64,000 bases of DNA, from contig NZ_JAVALZ010000001.1 in assembly GCF_030730865.1 (NCBI RefSeq), positions 1,302,001 through 1,366,000 on the forward strand. The letters run 5' to 3'. Made by a program: the position numbers and the translations under genes. The notes beneath the pieces were generated by a model that was given only the letters and a program-made list of their open reading frames with translations, did no database searches and was not told the DNA's origin. Below are positions 1-9,579 of this stretch, piece after piece. This DNA comes from Uliginosibacterium sp. 31-16 (GTDB lineage: Bacteria; Pseudomonadota; Gammaproteobacteria; Burkholderiales; Rhodocyclaceae). How positions within the stretch are numbered: position 1 is the stretch's first letter; each line of letters opens with the position of its first letter.

Positions 1-1281
1 TCGATCACGGCCATTCTGGTCAATCTGCCGGGCGAGTCGTCGTCGGTGGTGACCTGCCTGGATGGTTACCAGATGGCGCGCAAAGGGCGCGCCGGCGCGG
101 CGCTGGCGATTGCGGCGCTGGGCTCGTTTTTCGCCGGCACGGTAGCCACCTTGATCGTGGCGGCGTTTGCCACGCCCCTGACAGAACTCGCCAGCAGTTT
201 TGCCTCGGTCGAGTATGTGGCGTTGATGGTGCTGGGGCTGGTCGGAGCGGTCGTGCTTGCGCATGGCTCGCTGCTCAAGGCGCTGGCGATGATCGTGCTG
301 GGTCTGTTGCTTGGCACGGTGGGAGCCGATGTGAATTCGGGCACGGCACGCTTTGCCTTCGATGTGCCGGAGCTGATGGATGGCTTCAATTTCGTGGTGG
401 TGGCGATGGGCCTGTTCGCCTTCGCCGAGATCATCCGCAACCTCGAATCGGTGGAAGCCGGCCAGACCGTGCTGCAGAAAGTCGGTAGCCTGTGGCCGAC
501 GCGGGCCGAGTTGCGCGCGGCCTGGCCCGCGGCCTTGCGTGGCACCTTCCTGGGGTCGTTGCTGGGGGTGTTGCCGGGCGGTGGAGCGGTGATGTCTTCG
601 TTTGCTTCGTACTCGCTGGAAAAGAAACTGGCGCCTCACCCTGAGGAATTCGGCAAGGGCGCTGTCGCCGGTGTAGCCGGGCCGGAATCGGCCAATAACG
701 CCGGTGCACAGACTTCCTTCATTCCGCTGTTGACGCTGGGTATTCCCCCCAATCCGGTGATGGCGCTGATGATCGGCGCGATGACCATCCACAGCATTCA
801 GCCCGGCCCGCAGGTGATGACCAGCAACCCGGATCTGTTCTGGGGGCTGGTTGCCTCGATGTGGATTGGCAACGGCATGTTGCTGGTGCTCAACCTGCCG
901 CTGATCGGCGTGTGGATTCGCATGCTGTCCTTGCCTTACCGCCTGCTTTATCCGGCGATCCTGCTGTGCTGTGCGATCGGCGTTTACGGCATGCAGAACA
1001 ATCCGGTCGATGTGCTGCTGATCCTGCCTTTCGCTGTGCTCGGCTACCTGTTTCACCGGCTGGGCTGCGAGCCCGCGCCGCTGCTGCTGGGCTTCATCCT
1101 CGGCCCGCTGCTGGAGGAGAATCTGCGCCGGGCGTTGCGTCTATCGCGTGGTGACCCGACGGTGTTCCTGACCCGGCCGGTTTCACTCGTGCTCCTGCTG
1201 CTCGCAGCCGGACTGCTGCTGGCCGTGTTGCTGCCGAAAGTGCAGCGCGGGCGTGAACAGGTGTTCGTGGAAGAGGATTAG
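1..1281 (+). CDS. tctA: TctA-family tripartite tricarboxylate transporter permease (5' truncated)
   Basis: The large membrane subunit of a TctABC-type transporter, which imports carboxylates with a periplasmic binding protein. The frame is open from base 1, so the start lies outside the window. The visible 426 residues begin inside the conserved TctA region ([20 protein letters not shown]), and full-length members are about 500 residues. About ten hydrophobic segments follow, with the family's glycine/proline-rich [14 protein letters not shown] and [14 protein letters not shown] stretches. The end is a short charged tail (REQVFVEED). TctB and TctC are not seen; they may lie upstream. Family call is firm, substrate unknown. 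Confidence 0.9.
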   Translation, partial: SITAILVNLPGESSSVVTCLDGYQMARKGRAGAALAIAALGSFFAGTVATLIVAAFATPLTELASSFASVEYVALMVLGLVGAVVLAHGSLLKALAMIVLGLLLGTVGADVNSGTARFAFDVPELMDGFNFVVVAMGLFAFAEIIRNLESVEAGQTVLQKVGSLWPTRAELRAAWPAALRGTFLGSLLGVLPGGGAVMSSFASYSLEKKLAPHPEEFGKGAVAGVAGPESANNAGAQTSFIPLLTLGIPPNPVMALMIGAMTIHSIQPGPQVMTSNPDLFWGLVASMWIGNGMLLVLNLPLIGVWIRMLSLPYRLLYPAILLCCAIGVYGMQNNPVDVLLILPFAVLGYLFHRLGCEPAPLLLGFILGPLLEENLRRALRLSRGDPTVFLTRPVSLVLLLLAAGLLLAVLLPKVQRGREQVFVEED

Positions 1282-1320
1282 CCTGTCTGGAGAGCCGCAT
1301 GTGGCGGTCTTCTTCGGGCA
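1281..1320. repeat. Bulged intergenic hairpin (family member 1)
   Basis: Directly after the tctA stop codon, GGAGA (1289-1293) pairs with TCTTC (1308-1312) and CCGC pairs with GCGG around a 5-nt loop. It has the same layout as hairpins near 5566, 11649, 23608 and 32136. There is no U-tract, so it may act as an RNA processing or termination element. Confidence 0.45.
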
Positions 1321-1386
1321 TGCATCTTGCAGAGCAAGGCGGGACGCGGGTCTGCAGGAAGGTGCATCAGGCTGCGCCTGCGCCGG

Positions 1387-1392
1387 TATAAT
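1387..1392 (+). promoter_or_regulatory. Candidate -10 box for the sodium:solute symporter
   Basis: A perfect TATAAT stands out in GC-rich DNA 53 bases before the symporter ATG. No good -35 hexamer is visible at 16-18 bp spacing, so an activator or another sigma factor may be needed. Inference only. Confidence 0.4.
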
Positions 1393-1445
1393 CGGCACGA
1401 AATTTCTTGTGGGCCACAGAGCCTGTTTTCCGGGGTTTTCCGTCA

Positions 1446-2987
1446 ATGCTGATCGCATTTGTAGTGCTTTATCTGCTGGTGTCCATCGCCATCGGTCTGT
1501 ACGCCGCCACGCGCGTCAAGAACTCGACCGACTATGTCACCACGGGTCGTCACCTGCCCTTCTACATCACGGTTGCCACGGTATTTGCGACCTGGTTCGG
1601 CGCCGAGACGGTGCTGGGCATTTCGGCCACCTTCGTGCGCGAAGGCATGTCCGGCATCGTGGCAGATCCCTTCGGGTCTTCGGCAGCGCTGATCTTCTTC
1701 GGCCTGTTCTTCGCCCTGCCCTTGTACCGCATGAACCTGATGACCCTGGGCGATTTCTATCGCCGCCGTTATGGCCGTGCGGTGGAAATCATCACTTCGA
1801 TCGTCATCACGATTTCCTATCTTGGCTGGGTGGCCGCGCAGATTTCGGCGCTGGGTCTGGTGTTCGCGGTGCTCTCGCGAGGTGCGATCACGCCGGAATG
1901 GGGCATGGTCATTGGCACCGGCGTGGTGCTGCTGTACACGCTCTACGGTGGCATGTGGTCGGTGGCACTGACGGACTTCATGCAGATGAGTGTGATCGTC
2001 ATCGGCCTGCTCTACATCGCGTATGCCGTAGGCGACATGGCGGGAGGTGTGGGCACCGTGGTTGATCACATGGCTCTTAACGGCAAGCTGCAGTTCCTGC
2101 CCAGCGGCGGGTTTCTGCAGTGGGTTGCCTTCATCGCCGCGTTTTCGACCATGGCGCTCGGCTCGATGCCGCAACAGGACGTGTTCCAGCGCGTGAATTC
2201 GGCACGCAACGAGACCGGTGCGGTGTGGGGCACGGTCACCGGTGGCGTGGGCTACTTCTTCTTCGCCTTCGTGCCTCTGTTCATTGCCTACTCGGCCTCC
2301 ATCGTGGCGCCGGATCTGGTGGCCACGCATCTGGCCGAGGGCGGGGATTCGCAGATGATCCTGCCACGCCTGGTCCTTGATCACATGCCGATTCCGGCAC
2401 AGGTGATGTTCTTCGGCGCATTGCTGTCGGCCATCATGAGCACCGCTTCGGGCACCTTGCTGGCGCCTTCGGTGACCTTCTCCGAAAACGTGCTGCGCGG
2501 CTTCATGCCCGGCATGAATGACGCGCACTTCCTGCGCATGACCCGGATCATCGTGGTGATCTTCACCGCGCTGGTGCTGGTGTTTGCGCTCAATAGCGAA
2601 GCGACGATCTACCAGATGGTCGAGCAGGCCTACTCGGTGACCCTGGCGATGGCTTTTGCGCCGCTGGCGTTCGGTCTGTACTGGAAGCGGGCCACCAATC
2701 AGGGGGCGATCTTTGCCATCGTGTTTGGCGGGCTGGTGTGGCTGGCCCTGTTGCTGCCGATGATCGGCTGGGTGCCGGCACCAGAGGGCTGGGTCGAGCT
2801 GGCCAAGACCGTGCCACCGCAGTTCTTCGGTCTGCTCGCGAGCATCGTCGCCATGCTGGCGGGCTCGCTGCTGCCGCAGTGGATTCGCACGACGCCGGAG
2901 CTGCTGCACGACCACGCCCGCAGCCACCACGACGAGGGGCATGCCCACGCCAGCGCGGCCACGCAACATACGCCGCGCAAGCCGTGA
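1446..2987 (+). CDS. Sodium:solute symporter (SSS) family transporter
   Basis: A 513-residue inner-membrane protein with about 13 hydrophobic helices, predicted to couple solute uptake to sodium entry. The SSS fold is supported by an N-terminal helix followed by a DYVTTGR motif, a TWFGAETVLG segment, LGDFYRRRYG and a GALLSAIMSTASGTLLAPS helix. The ATG at 1446 is preferred over the upstream codon at 1407 because the product then begins in the first membrane helix (MLIAFVVLYLLVS). The C-terminus is unusually histidine-rich (HDHARSHHDEGHAHAS), which could bind metal. Substrate cannot be told; proline, pantothenate and acetate carriers share the fold. Confidence 0.88.
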   Translation: MLIAFVVLYLLVSIAIGLYAATRVKNSTDYVTTGRHLPFYITVATVFATWFGAETVLGISATFVREGMSGIVADPFGSSAALIFFGLFFALPLYRMNLMTLGDFYRRRYGRAVEIITSIVITISYLGWVAAQISALGLVFAVLSRGAITPEWGMVIGTGVVLLYTLYGGMWSVALTDFMQMSVIVIGLLYIAYAVGDMAGGVGTVVDHMALNGKLQFLPSGGFLQWVAFIAAFSTMALGSMPQQDVFQRVNSARNETGAVWGTVTGGVGYFFFAFVPLFIAYSASIVAPDLVATHLAEGGDSQMILPRLVLDHMPIPAQVMFFGALLSAIMSTASGTLLAPSVTFSENVLRGFMPGMNDAHFLRMTRIIVVIFTALVLVFALNSEATIYQMVEQAYSVTLAMAFAPLAFGLYWKRATNQGAIFAIVFGGLVWLALLLPMIGWVPAPEGWVELAKTVPPQFFGLLASIVAMLAGSLLPQWIRTTPELLHDHARSHHDEGHAHASAATQHTPRKP

Positions 2988-3003
2988 GGCGGCGGGCAGC
3001 CCG

Positions 3004-4059
3004 ATGACACACTCCAGCCGGCTGCCCCGTTACCTGTGTGCCGCCTGGGCGCTGCTGACCCTGTACGCGTGCCTGCATCCCTTTTCGGGCTGGACGGATT
3101 CGGGGGTCAGCCCCTGGGCGTTCCTGACCGCGCCCTGGCCGAAATACAACCAGCCTTCGGACATCGTCCTGAATGTCGCGGGCTTCCTGCCCCTGGGCTT
3201 CTTTTTTGCTGCCGCGCTGCACGACCGTCGCCGTGCCGGTCGCGTGGTGCTGGCCGCGCTGCTGCTGAGCGGTCTGCTCAGCTTTGCGGTCGAATTCCTG
3301 CAGAACTATCTGCCTACTCGCGTGGCGTCCAATCTTGATCTGGCAGCGAACATCCTGGGCGGGGGGTTTGGCGCACTGCTCGGATTGCGCTGGGGCGGTG
3401 TGTTTGACGAAGGCGGTCGCGTGCAGCGCTGGCGCGCGCGGCGCGTTCTGCCCGGTCACATCGGTGAAACCGGCATGCTGCTGATCGCGCTGTGGTGGCT
3501 CACCCAGCTGGAGCCGACGACTACCCTGTTCGGGGCCGGTGACCTGCGAGTGCTGTTTGACCTGCCCGCGCCGCTGGCCTTTTCGGCACGGCGTTACCTG
3601 CTGCTGGAGATGGCGATTGCGGCCAGCAGCACGCTGGCCCTGGGCTTGCTCCTGTTGCGTGGCATGCGCGAGTTCAGTGCCGGATTCCTGTTCTTCGTGC
3701 TGAGCGTCGGGCTGGCCCTGCATTCGCTGGCCGACTACATTTTCCTGCTCCCGGCTGATCCCCTGCTGTGGGCCAGCAGCGGCGCCCTGCGCGGTCTGGT
3801 GCTGGGGCTGGTGCTGCTGGCGGTGGCGAAGCGCCTGCCGCGCTGGAGCCAGCACAGTCTGGCCAGCCTGACCCTGCTGATGGCAACCGTGCTGGTCAAC
3901 CTCGCGCCCGACAATCCTTTTGTGGACGCTTCGGTGCGCACCCTGCAGCAGGGCCATTTTCTGAATTTCTACGGTCTGACCCAGCTTGCCGCTGCCGTGT
4001 GGCCCTTCCTCGCACTGGCCTGGCTATCGGCCCAGGCGGCGGTGACCCGGCGTTACTGA
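3004..4059 (+). CDS. VanZ-like family membrane protein
   Basis: A 351-residue polytopic membrane protein. The N-terminal 120 residues fit VanZ-like proteins: an early helix, a PSDIVLNVAGFLPLGFF segment, then EFLQNYLPTRVASNLDLAAN. VanZ gives low-level teicoplanin resistance in enterococci; proteobacterial relatives are of unknown function. The C-terminal half adds more helices. I start at ATG 3004 because the longer frame from 2941 runs through the end of the symporter gene. Its 3' end overlaps the convergent kinase gene by 7 bp. Confidence 0.75.
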   Translation: MTHSSRLPRYLCAAWALLTLYACLHPFSGWTDSGVSPWAFLTAPWPKYNQPSDIVLNVAGFLPLGFFFAAALHDRRRAGRVVLAALLLSGLLSFAVEFLQNYLPTRVASNLDLAANILGGGFGALLGLRWGGVFDEGGRVQRWRARRVLPGHIGETGMLLIALWWLTQLEPTTTLFGAGDLRVLFDLPAPLAFSARRYLLLEMAIAASSTLALGLLLLRGMREFSAGFLFFVLSVGLALHSLADYIFLLPADPLLWASSGALRGLVLGLVLLAVAKRLPRWSQHSLASLTLLMATVLVNLAPDNPFVDASVRTLQQGHFLNFYGLTQLAAAVWPFLALAWLSAQAAVTRRY

Positions 4060-5408
4060 GCGGCGGGGATTTCCACGACCAGTTCAGCGCCGCCGCCGGT
4101 TTGATTGCGGGCGAAAATGCGTCCGCCGTGGGCCAGCACGATGCGCCGGCAGATCGCCAGCCCGAGTCCGGTGCCGCCTGCGCCGGTGTTGCTCTTGCTG
4201 CTCTGGACGAATTCATTAAACACGGCATCCAGTTCGGCGTCCGGGATGCCAGACCCCTCGTCGCACAAACGCAGGCGCAGCAGCTGGCTCCCCTCTTCCG
4301 TCGGCAGGCTATCCAGAGTGATGCTGATGCATCCGCCTACGGGTGAAAACTTGAGGGCATTTGACAGCAGGTTGCGGATGACCTGGCTGAAGCGCAGGCT
4401 GTCCAGCGCCGCAAGCGGCAGGTCTGGCGCCTCGCTGAGCTGGACCCGCAGGTGCTTTGCGCTGAGCAGGCTGTCGATTTCGAGCAGAGCGGCATCAATC
4501 AGGGGGCGGATCGCCTGTCGGCTGCAGTTCATTTCCATATGACCGGCTTCGAATCTGGACAGGTCGAGCAGATCGTTGATGAGCGACAGCAAGCGGGTGC
4601 CGCTGGCGGCGATGCGTTCGAAATAATCCCGCAGCTTGGAGTCACCGGTCTTGCTGCTGCCCAGCTGCGAGAAGCCGAGAATGGCGTGCATCGGGGTGCG
4701 CAGTTCGTGTGACATGTTGGCAAGGAACAGGCTCTTGGCCTGATTGGCATCTTCTGCATGCCGCCGGGCGAGCTCTGCGGCATCGAGGGCCGCGGACAGA
4801 CGCAGGCGCAGCTCGATGGCCTGACGCAGGCTGGACGCCGCAATCCGCCCGCCGGCCAGCAGGGTGAAGGTGAAGACCAGCAGGATGAAGCCGGTCCAGC
4901 GCTCCAGCGAACTCTGCTGCATGGCTTGCACGAAGACCGACGGTACGAGCAGGCAGATGAAAAATGCGTTGTAGGCAGCAGGCAGGCTGGCCAGCGACAT
5001 GACGCCACCGGCGGCGACGCCCAGCACACACAGGGGCGCTAGCGCCTGCAGCGAAGGCGAGATGAAGGCGTACAGCAGCGAGCCCAGAGATCCCCAGATC
5101 AGACCGGACAAACCGGCCAGCAGGGCGATGCGCCTCACCCACAGCCTGCCGCGCGCCAGCCGGCGCGCGTCACGCTGCCAGCGCAGATCAAGCAGCAGGC
5201 GCAGGATGGCCACCAGATTCACCACGCCACCCCATCCGTACAACAGGCCTGCCGGAGCGATATCGTCGTGGAAGGCCAGCATGACCAGCAGGCTGGCCAT
5301 GAACGAAGCCGCCAGCGCCCGGCGTGTGCTGTCCAGATGCTGACGGATCTGTATTTCCTGTACCCGCGCGGCGAGTGTCTGATCGAGTTCCGGGATAAGC
5401 CCTGTCAC
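4053..5408 (-). CDS. Membrane-bound sensor histidine kinase
   Basis: A 451-residue sensor kinase. Residues about 30-190 hold six or so hydrophobic helices forming a membrane sensor without a large periplasmic domain. A short coiled region leads to the HisKA domain with H-box SHELRTPMHAILGFSQ (phospho-acceptor His234). The ATPase domain has an N-box (IRNLLSNALKFSP), G1 DEGSGIP and G2 GTGLGLAICRR. No receiver domain is fused and no response regulator gene is adjacent, so it is an orphan kinase here. It converges on the VanZ-like gene. Signal unknown. Confidence 0.88.
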   Translation of the reverse strand: MTGLIPELDQTLAARVQEIQIRQHLDSTRRALAASFMASLLVMLAFHDDIAPAGLLYGWGGVVNLVAILRLLLDLRWQRDARRLARGRLWVRRIALLAGLSGLIWGSLGSLLYAFISPSLQALAPLCVLGVAAGGVMSLASLPAAYNAFFICLLVPSVFVQAMQQSSLERWTGFILLVFTFTLLAGGRIAASSLRQAIELRLRLSAALDAAELARRHAEDANQAKSLFLANMSHELRTPMHAILGFSQLGSSKTGDSKLRDYFERIAASGTRLLSLINDLLDLSRFEAGHMEMNCSRQAIRPLIDAALLEIDSLLSAKHLRVQLSEAPDLPLAALDSLRFSQVIRNLLSNALKFSPVGGCISITLDSLPTEEGSQLLRLRLCDEGSGIPDAELDAVFNEFVQSSKSNTGAGGTGLGLAICRRIVLAHGGRIFARNQTGGGAELVVEIPAAQ

Positions 5409-5565
5409 ATCATTCTCCAGTCAGCCTGTCCACGGCGGGCGGCAGGGCGGACTTGATCCGTTCAGATGGGTATGTTCCGGCCTTGCCCGGAGAGGCGCTT
5501 GCGACAAGCCTGTGCAGATGGGCAAGGTGCACAGCAAGGATGGATGGGCCTGAGCGGGAGGCCGT

Positions 5566-5598
5566 GCTGGAGAAGGCCGCCAGAAGCGGCTCTCCAGC
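5566..5598. repeat. Bulged intergenic hairpin (family member 2)
   Basis: An 8-bp outer stem (5566-5573 with 5591-5598), a 2-nt bulge, a 5-bp inner stem (GCCGC/GCGGC) and a CAGAA loop. It abuts the stop codon of the minus-strand maf gene, so it would be in the 3' end of the maf message. Confidence 0.5.
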
Positions 5599-6222
5599 CT
5601 ATACGGTGATGCCGAATTGCCCGAGCAATTCCGCCGTCTCAAACAGTGGCAAGCCCATGATGCCGGTGTAGGAGCCGCTGATCTCGGCGATGAAGACTGC
5701 CGCGTGGCCCTGGATGCCATAGGCGCCGGCCTTGTCGAAGGGCTCGCCGGTGGCGATGTAGCGCCGGATATCTTCGTCATCGAGTTCGCGGAAACGCACC
5801 GTGCTGATGTTCAGGCGGTATTCGAGGCGGTTCTCGTCGGCCACCGCCACGGTGGTGAGGACGCGGTGGGTGCGGCCGCTGAGTTTGCGCAGGATGGCGT
5901 CGGCGTGATGTTCGCTGTCCGGCTTGCCGATGATTTCGCCATCCAGTTCCAGCGTGGTGTCGGCGGACAGGATCGGTTGCGGGCGCATCCGCCGCCAGCC
6001 GATGCGGCGCAGCGCGCCCTCGGCCTTGGCGCAGGCGACGCGGACGACATAGGTTTCGGCGTCTTCGCCGGGCAGCACGTCTTCAGCGATGTCTTCGTCG
6101 TCACGCGGCGGTGCGCGGAACATCAGGGTGTCGAAATCCACCCCGATCTGGTGCAGCAGTTCGCGCCGGCGCGGGCTGCGCGAGGCCAGATAGATGCGGG
6201 GCGGCACATTCGAGTAAGGCAT
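5599..6222 (-). CDS. maf: Maf-like nucleoside triphosphate pyrophosphatase
   Basis: A 207-residue cytosolic house-cleaning enzyme that hydrolyses non-canonical or excess nucleoside triphosphates to monophosphates. The family signature is seen as YLASRSPRRRELL near the N-terminus, the SADTTLELDGEIIGKP segment with acidic catalytic residues, and GEPFDKAGAYGIQG near residue 160. The sequence looks like the YhdE (dTTP/UTP) branch, though that subtype call is inference. It is last in a minus-strand series after rlmH, 8 bp downstream. Confidence 0.9.
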   Translation of the reverse strand: MPYSNVPPRIYLASRSPRRRELLHQIGVDFDTLMFRAPPRDDEDIAEDVLPGEDAETYVVRVACAKAEGALRRIGWRRMRPQPILSADTTLELDGEIIGKPDSEHHADAILRKLSGRTHRVLTTVAVADENRLEYRLNISTVRFRELDDEDIRRYIATGEPFDKAGAYGIQGHAAVFIAEISGSYTGIMGLPLFETAELLGQFGITV

Positions 6223-6230
6223 TTGCGGGC

Positions 6231-6701
6231 CTATTCGCGGTGGTAGGGGTGGTTGCTGTGCAGGCTCCAGGCGCGATACAGCGCTTCGGCCAGCAGCGGG
6301 CGCACCATGGCGTGCGGCAGGGTCAGGCTGGAGAGACGGATCTTCTCATGCGCCTCGGCCTTGAATGCCGGGTCCAGCCCGTCCGGGCCGCCGATCACGA
6401 AAGCCACATCGTCGCCCAGCCCCATCCATTTCTGCAGGCGTTCGGCGAGCTGTTTCGTGGAAATGTCGTCGCCGCGCTCATCCAGCACTACCAGGCGGCG
6501 GCGCGCCGGAATCGCCGCGCGCAGGCGCTCGGCCTCGGCCGCCATCATCGCGGCCGGGGTCTTGCCGGTGGTGCGTGGCTCGGCCTTCACCTCGACAAGT
6601 TCCAGCGGGCAATCGCGCGGCAGACGCTTGGCGAATTCGGCATAGCCGCTCTCCACCCAGCCCGGCATTTTCGTGCCGACCGCCGCGATGATCAGTTTCA
6701 T
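6231..6701 (-). CDS. rlmH: 23S rRNA (pseudouridine1915-N3)-methyltransferase RlmH
   Basis: A 156-residue SPOUT methyltransferase that methylates pseudouridine 1915 of 23S rRNA in assembled 70S ribosomes, using S-adenosylmethionine. The [13 protein letters not shown] start, [16 protein letters not shown], the knot-forming [10 protein letters not shown] and the C-terminal [21 protein letters not shown] are diagnostic, and length matches the family. The ATG at 6701 overlaps the rsfS stop as ATGA, implying translational coupling; a longer frame to 6845 only re-reads rsfS. Confidence 0.96.
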   Translation of the reverse strand: MKLIIAAVGTKMPGWVESGYAEFAKRLPRDCPLELVEVKAEPRTTGKTPAAMMAAEAERLRAAIPARRRLVVLDERGDDISTKQLAERLQKWMGLGDDVAFVIGGPDGLDPAFKAEAHEKIRLSSLTLPHAMVRPLLAEALYRAWSLHSNHPYHRE

Positions 6702-7072
6702 TGATTGTGTGCAGCCTCGTTGGCGGCAATCAGCTTGCCGCGCTTGGACGGCGTGGTGGACCACAGTTCCTCGAGGTTGTAATAGGCGCGGATGGCCGGC
6801 TGCATCACGTGCACCACGACGTCGCCCAGATCCACCAGCACCCATTCACCGGTGTCCTCGCCTTCGGTGCTGAGCACTTCGCCGCCGGCTTCCTTGACCT
6901 TCACCACCACGTTGTTGGCGAGCGCCCGGGTCTGCCGGTTGGAGCTGCCGCTGGCGATGATCACGCGATCAAACAGCGAGGTGAGCTTGGTGACGTTGAT
7001 GACTTCGATGTCGGTGGCTTTGACGTCTTCGAGGGCATCGACGACGATTTTCTGGAGCTTGGTGGTGTTCAT
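6698..7072 (-). CDS. rsfS: Ribosome silencing factor RsfS
   Basis: A 124-residue RsfS/Iojap protein that binds ribosomal protein uL14 on the 50S subunit and blocks subunit joining during nutrient limitation. It shows the family core: [19 protein letters not shown], a [13 protein letters not shown] segment and [16 protein letters not shown]. It sits between nadD and rlmH, the usual order in proteobacteria, and its stop overlaps the rlmH start by 4 bp. Confidence 0.96.
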   Translation of the reverse strand: MNTTKLQKIVVDALEDVKATDIEVINVTKLTSLFDRVIIASGSSNRQTRALANNVVVKVKEAGGEVLSTEGEDTGEWVLVDLGDVVVHVMQPAIRAYYNLEELWSTTPSKRGKLIAANEAAHNQ

Positions 7073-7084
7073 GCGGTGCGAGGG

Positions 7085-7741
7085 TCAGCGAGAGTAGAGG
7101 TGATGGGTCTGAATATAGTCGAGAACGGCGGGAGGCAGCAAAAAGCGCGCGTCCTCGCCGTGGGCCAGTGCATGGCGGATCAGGGTCGCGGAGATTTCCA
7201 GCGAGGGGATCGTGAACGGCACGATGGCGCCGGCTGCTGCCGCACGCAGGGCCTGCGCATCCTGAGTCAGACGTTGCGGGCACTCGTCGGCCAGATCGCC
7301 GCCGTACAGCGCATCGGCCAGAATGTAGCCAGGACGCGTGGCCACCGCGATGTGGGCGAGGCCGAACAGCTCGCGCCAGCGGTGCCAGCCCGGCAGGCCG
7401 AGGAAGGCGTCGGCGCCGAGAATCAGCACCAGTGGCTGGGCCGGACCGAGCTCGGCACGCAGGCGTTCCAGCGTGGCCACCGTGTAACTGGTCTGCTGGC
7501 TGCGTACTTCAGCCGGGTCGACTTCAAAGCCGGGTAGCTCGCTGGCGGCCAGTTCGGTCATCGCCAGACGGTGCTCGGCCGGCGTGCCGGGGCGTGCGCG
7601 GTGCGGCGGCTGGCCGGCCGGGATCAGGCGGATCGAGGCCAGACCCAGGCGCTGGCGCGCCTCGATACCCAGGCGCAGATGGCCGTGATGGATCGGGTCG
7701 AAAGTGCCGCCGAGAATGCCCAGCGCGGCAGGTGTGCTCAT
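7085..7741 (-). CDS. nadD: Nicotinate-nucleotide adenylyltransferase NadD
   Basis: A 218-residue enzyme that joins nicotinate mononucleotide and ATP to give deamido-NAD, an essential step of NAD synthesis. GGTFDPIHHGHL near residues 11-22 is the nucleotidyltransferase HxGH region, and the C-terminal SLEISATLIR is the second ATP-binding motif. The ATG at 7741 overlaps the stop of the upstream membrane-protein gene (ATGA); the longer frame to 8068 is not supported. The rsfS start is 12 bp downstream. Confidence 0.95.
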   Translation of the reverse strand: MSTPAALGILGGTFDPIHHGHLRLGIEARQRLGLASIRLIPAGQPPHRARPGTPAEHRLAMTELAASELPGFEVDPAEVRSQQTSYTVATLERLRAELGPAQPLVLILGADAFLGLPGWHRWRELFGLAHIAVATRPGYILADALYGGDLADECPQRLTQDAQALRAAAAGAIVPFTIPSLEISATLIRHALAHGEDARFLLPPAVLDYIQTHHLYSR

Positions 7742-8508
7742 GCGATCGGCCACTCGCCGAAGATATCGCGCGCGCAGCTGTAGAGCGTGGCGCACAGCAC
7801 CGGGAACATCATCATCATCCAGACACCGGACAGCATCCCGGCAAACGAAGCGGAGAGCTGGCTGATGACGCCGAGCAGCAGTGCGGGCAGCAGATTGCCG
7901 AGCACGAAGAAGCTCAGCAGCATCACCAGCATGGGGCGCAGGTTCCGCCAGCAGGCCACGCAACTGAAGAACAGGGCCTTGATCAGCGGCGTGTTTTTCA
8001 GCGCAATCAGGGGCGCGGCAAAAAAGGTCGTCATCTGGATGGGAACGAAGAGCAGGCTTGCCCACCATACGAGCTTGCGGAGCTTGTCCTGCATTTCAAC
8101 CGGCAGCTCCGTGCCTTTGGCTGCGATGCTGGCAAAGCTGCCGAAGTCGAAACCGGTCAGCGCTGTGGCCAGCATGAAACACACCAGAATTGCCGCAAAG
8201 CTCAGCCCGGTGAGGGCAAACAAACCGGGCAGGCGAGCCTTGGTGAAGCAGGCAAACAGCAGCTTCGGATGCGCCCTGCGCTGCTGGGCGCAGCTGCTGC
8301 ATACGAGGAACATGCCGACCTGCAGCGGCAGGACCAGTGCAATCGCCAGTAGCGGCCCGATGCCGGGGATCAGCAAGGCGGACAGCAGCAGGCACATCAT
8401 CATCGTCATGGCCGAGCCCGTCAGGGGCAAGGGGGTGCTGCGCCACAGGGCAAAACCGGCTTGCAGCCAGACCCAGCCATGCAGAGCTGGAAAAGCATTG
8501 GCCTGCAT
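7738..8508 (-). CDS. Polytopic membrane protein, BPSS1780-like (paralog 2)
   Basis: A 256-residue protein with about six hydrophobic helices and a short cytoplasmic N-terminus. It contains a CSSCAQQ stretch in a loop, which could be redox-active or metal-binding, but this is unproven. It resembles the gene just upstream in length, helix spacing and a repeated N-terminal aromatic segment, so the two look like a tandem duplication. Function unknown. It is coupled at both ends: TGATG with its paralog and ATGA with nadD. Confidence 0.7.
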   Translation of the reverse strand: MQANAFPALHGWVWLQAGFALWRSTPLPLTGSAMTMMMCLLLSALLIPGIGPLLAIALVLPLQVGMFLVCSSCAQQRRAHPKLLFACFTKARLPGLFALTGLSFAAILVCFMLATALTGFDFGSFASIAAKGTELPVEMQDKLRKLVWWASLLFVPIQMTTFFAAPLIALKNTPLIKALFFSCVACWRNLRPMLVMLLSFFVLGNLLPALLLGVISQLSASFAGMLSGVWMMMMFPVLCATLYSCARDIFGEWPIA

Positions 8509-9314
8509 CAGGAGGCCTCGCTGTCAGGAGCGGCGAACAGGTCCTGATACGCCGCATGCAGCGTGCCGACCAGCAGCGGGATGTAGATCAGCACGCCCAG
8601 TCCCGCGGGAACCAGCGCCAGCACGAACAGCACGTAGAGACTGAGCCCCAGCAGCAGCACTGCGCCGATATTGCGCAGACTGGCGGCCAGCGACAGGCGC
8701 ATCGCCTCCAGCGGTGGAGCCTTGGCCTCCATGACCAGCGCCGGGGCAAACAGCATGGCCAGCAGGAGCAGACCCCACAGCAGCAGGAAAATGCCCAGGG
8801 CAATGCCCAGGTCGACCAGCATGCTGAGCAGTGAATTAGTGAGGTCGCCCAGTGCGCCGCCAACCGAATTGCCCAGCAGGCTGACCAGCAGGCCGCCACC
8901 CACCAGAATCAGGAGCAGGTGGATGAGGATCAATGGCAGGGCGTAGAACACGCCGATCAGGGCCAGATTGCCGGGATGCCGGCGGAAGCCCTCGAAGAGT
9001 TGCAGGAAATGCGCCTGCCCATCTTCCGCCTGGGTCGATGCGGCGTGCAGCATGCCGCCGAGCAGCAGGGTCAGCAGGATCGGGGGGAGCATCGGGCCGA
9101 TCAGGGGAATTGGGGCCAGCACGACCGTCGGAATGGCCAGCAGCGCAAAGGCGCACAAGGCCATCAGCACCCAGTCGGCGGGGTGGGCGGCAAACATGCG
9201 CCAGCCCGAGGCCAGCCAGGCAAAGCAGCGGGTGGCCGGTACGCGTTGCGGCACGGGCAGGTGGTGCCGGCTGTGGCGAGCAGGCGTGACAGGGGCGGGG
9301 ATGGGCGAATTCAT
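8508..9314 (-). CDS. Polytopic membrane protein, BPSS1780 family (paralog 1)
   Basis: A 268-residue membrane protein. After a basic N-terminal tail, the segment CFAWLASGWRMFAAHPADW and the following helices fit the BPSS1780-type membrane family of betaproteobacteria, whose role is unknown. About six helices follow, with a PPLEAMRLSLAASLRN amphipathic stretch between helices 4 and 5. It appears to start the minus-strand operon leading through its paralog, nadD, rsfS and rlmH. Confidence 0.75.
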   Translation of the reverse strand: MNSPIPAPVTPARHSRHHLPVPQRVPATRCFAWLASGWRMFAAHPADWVLMALCAFALLAIPTVVLAPIPLIGPMLPPILLTLLLGGMLHAASTQAEDGQAHFLQLFEGFRRHPGNLALIGVFYALPLILIHLLLILVGGGLLVSLLGNSVGGALGDLTNSLLSMLVDLGIALGIFLLLWGLLLLAMLFAPALVMEAKAPPLEAMRLSLAASLRNIGAVLLLGLSLYVLFVLALVPAGLGVLIYIPLLVGTLHAAYQDLFAAPDSEAS

Positions 9315-9490
9315 GGCCGGATAACAACTGAAGGGAGCCTGCGAAGGCTAGCACAGATTGCCTGCCCCTCCCATTTGCGGCGCCCGCCAGGCGGGACTCC
9401 CCTGTACATTTGTCGGCGGTGGACGGCGGGCACAAGGGGAAATTCCGGCAGCCAGCGCGGCTGTTTGTAAAAGCGTGACAAAGTTGTCAC

Positions 9491-9519
9491 TTGACGTATT
9501 CATTCGCCCTTTAGACTAT
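9491..9519 (+). promoter_or_regulatory. Candidate sigma-70 promoter for the TonB-dependent receptor
   Basis: TTGACG at 9491-9496 is a good -35. A weak -10 lies either at 9512-9517 (TAGACT, 15-bp spacer) or at 9514-9519 (GACTAT, 17-bp spacer). Either would give a leader of about 55 nt before the ATG at 9580. Confidence 0.45.
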
Positions 9520-9579
9520 GGTTCAAGTCGCATGTGCAAAGCTTCGACCCACCCTGGATACTGCCTCAAAGTTGAATTG

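Noticed and set aside
1443-2969. 508-codon minus-strand open frame opposite the symporter
   Set aside because: Histidine/glutamine/arginine-rich translation without any domain pattern; the plus-strand symporter explains the region.
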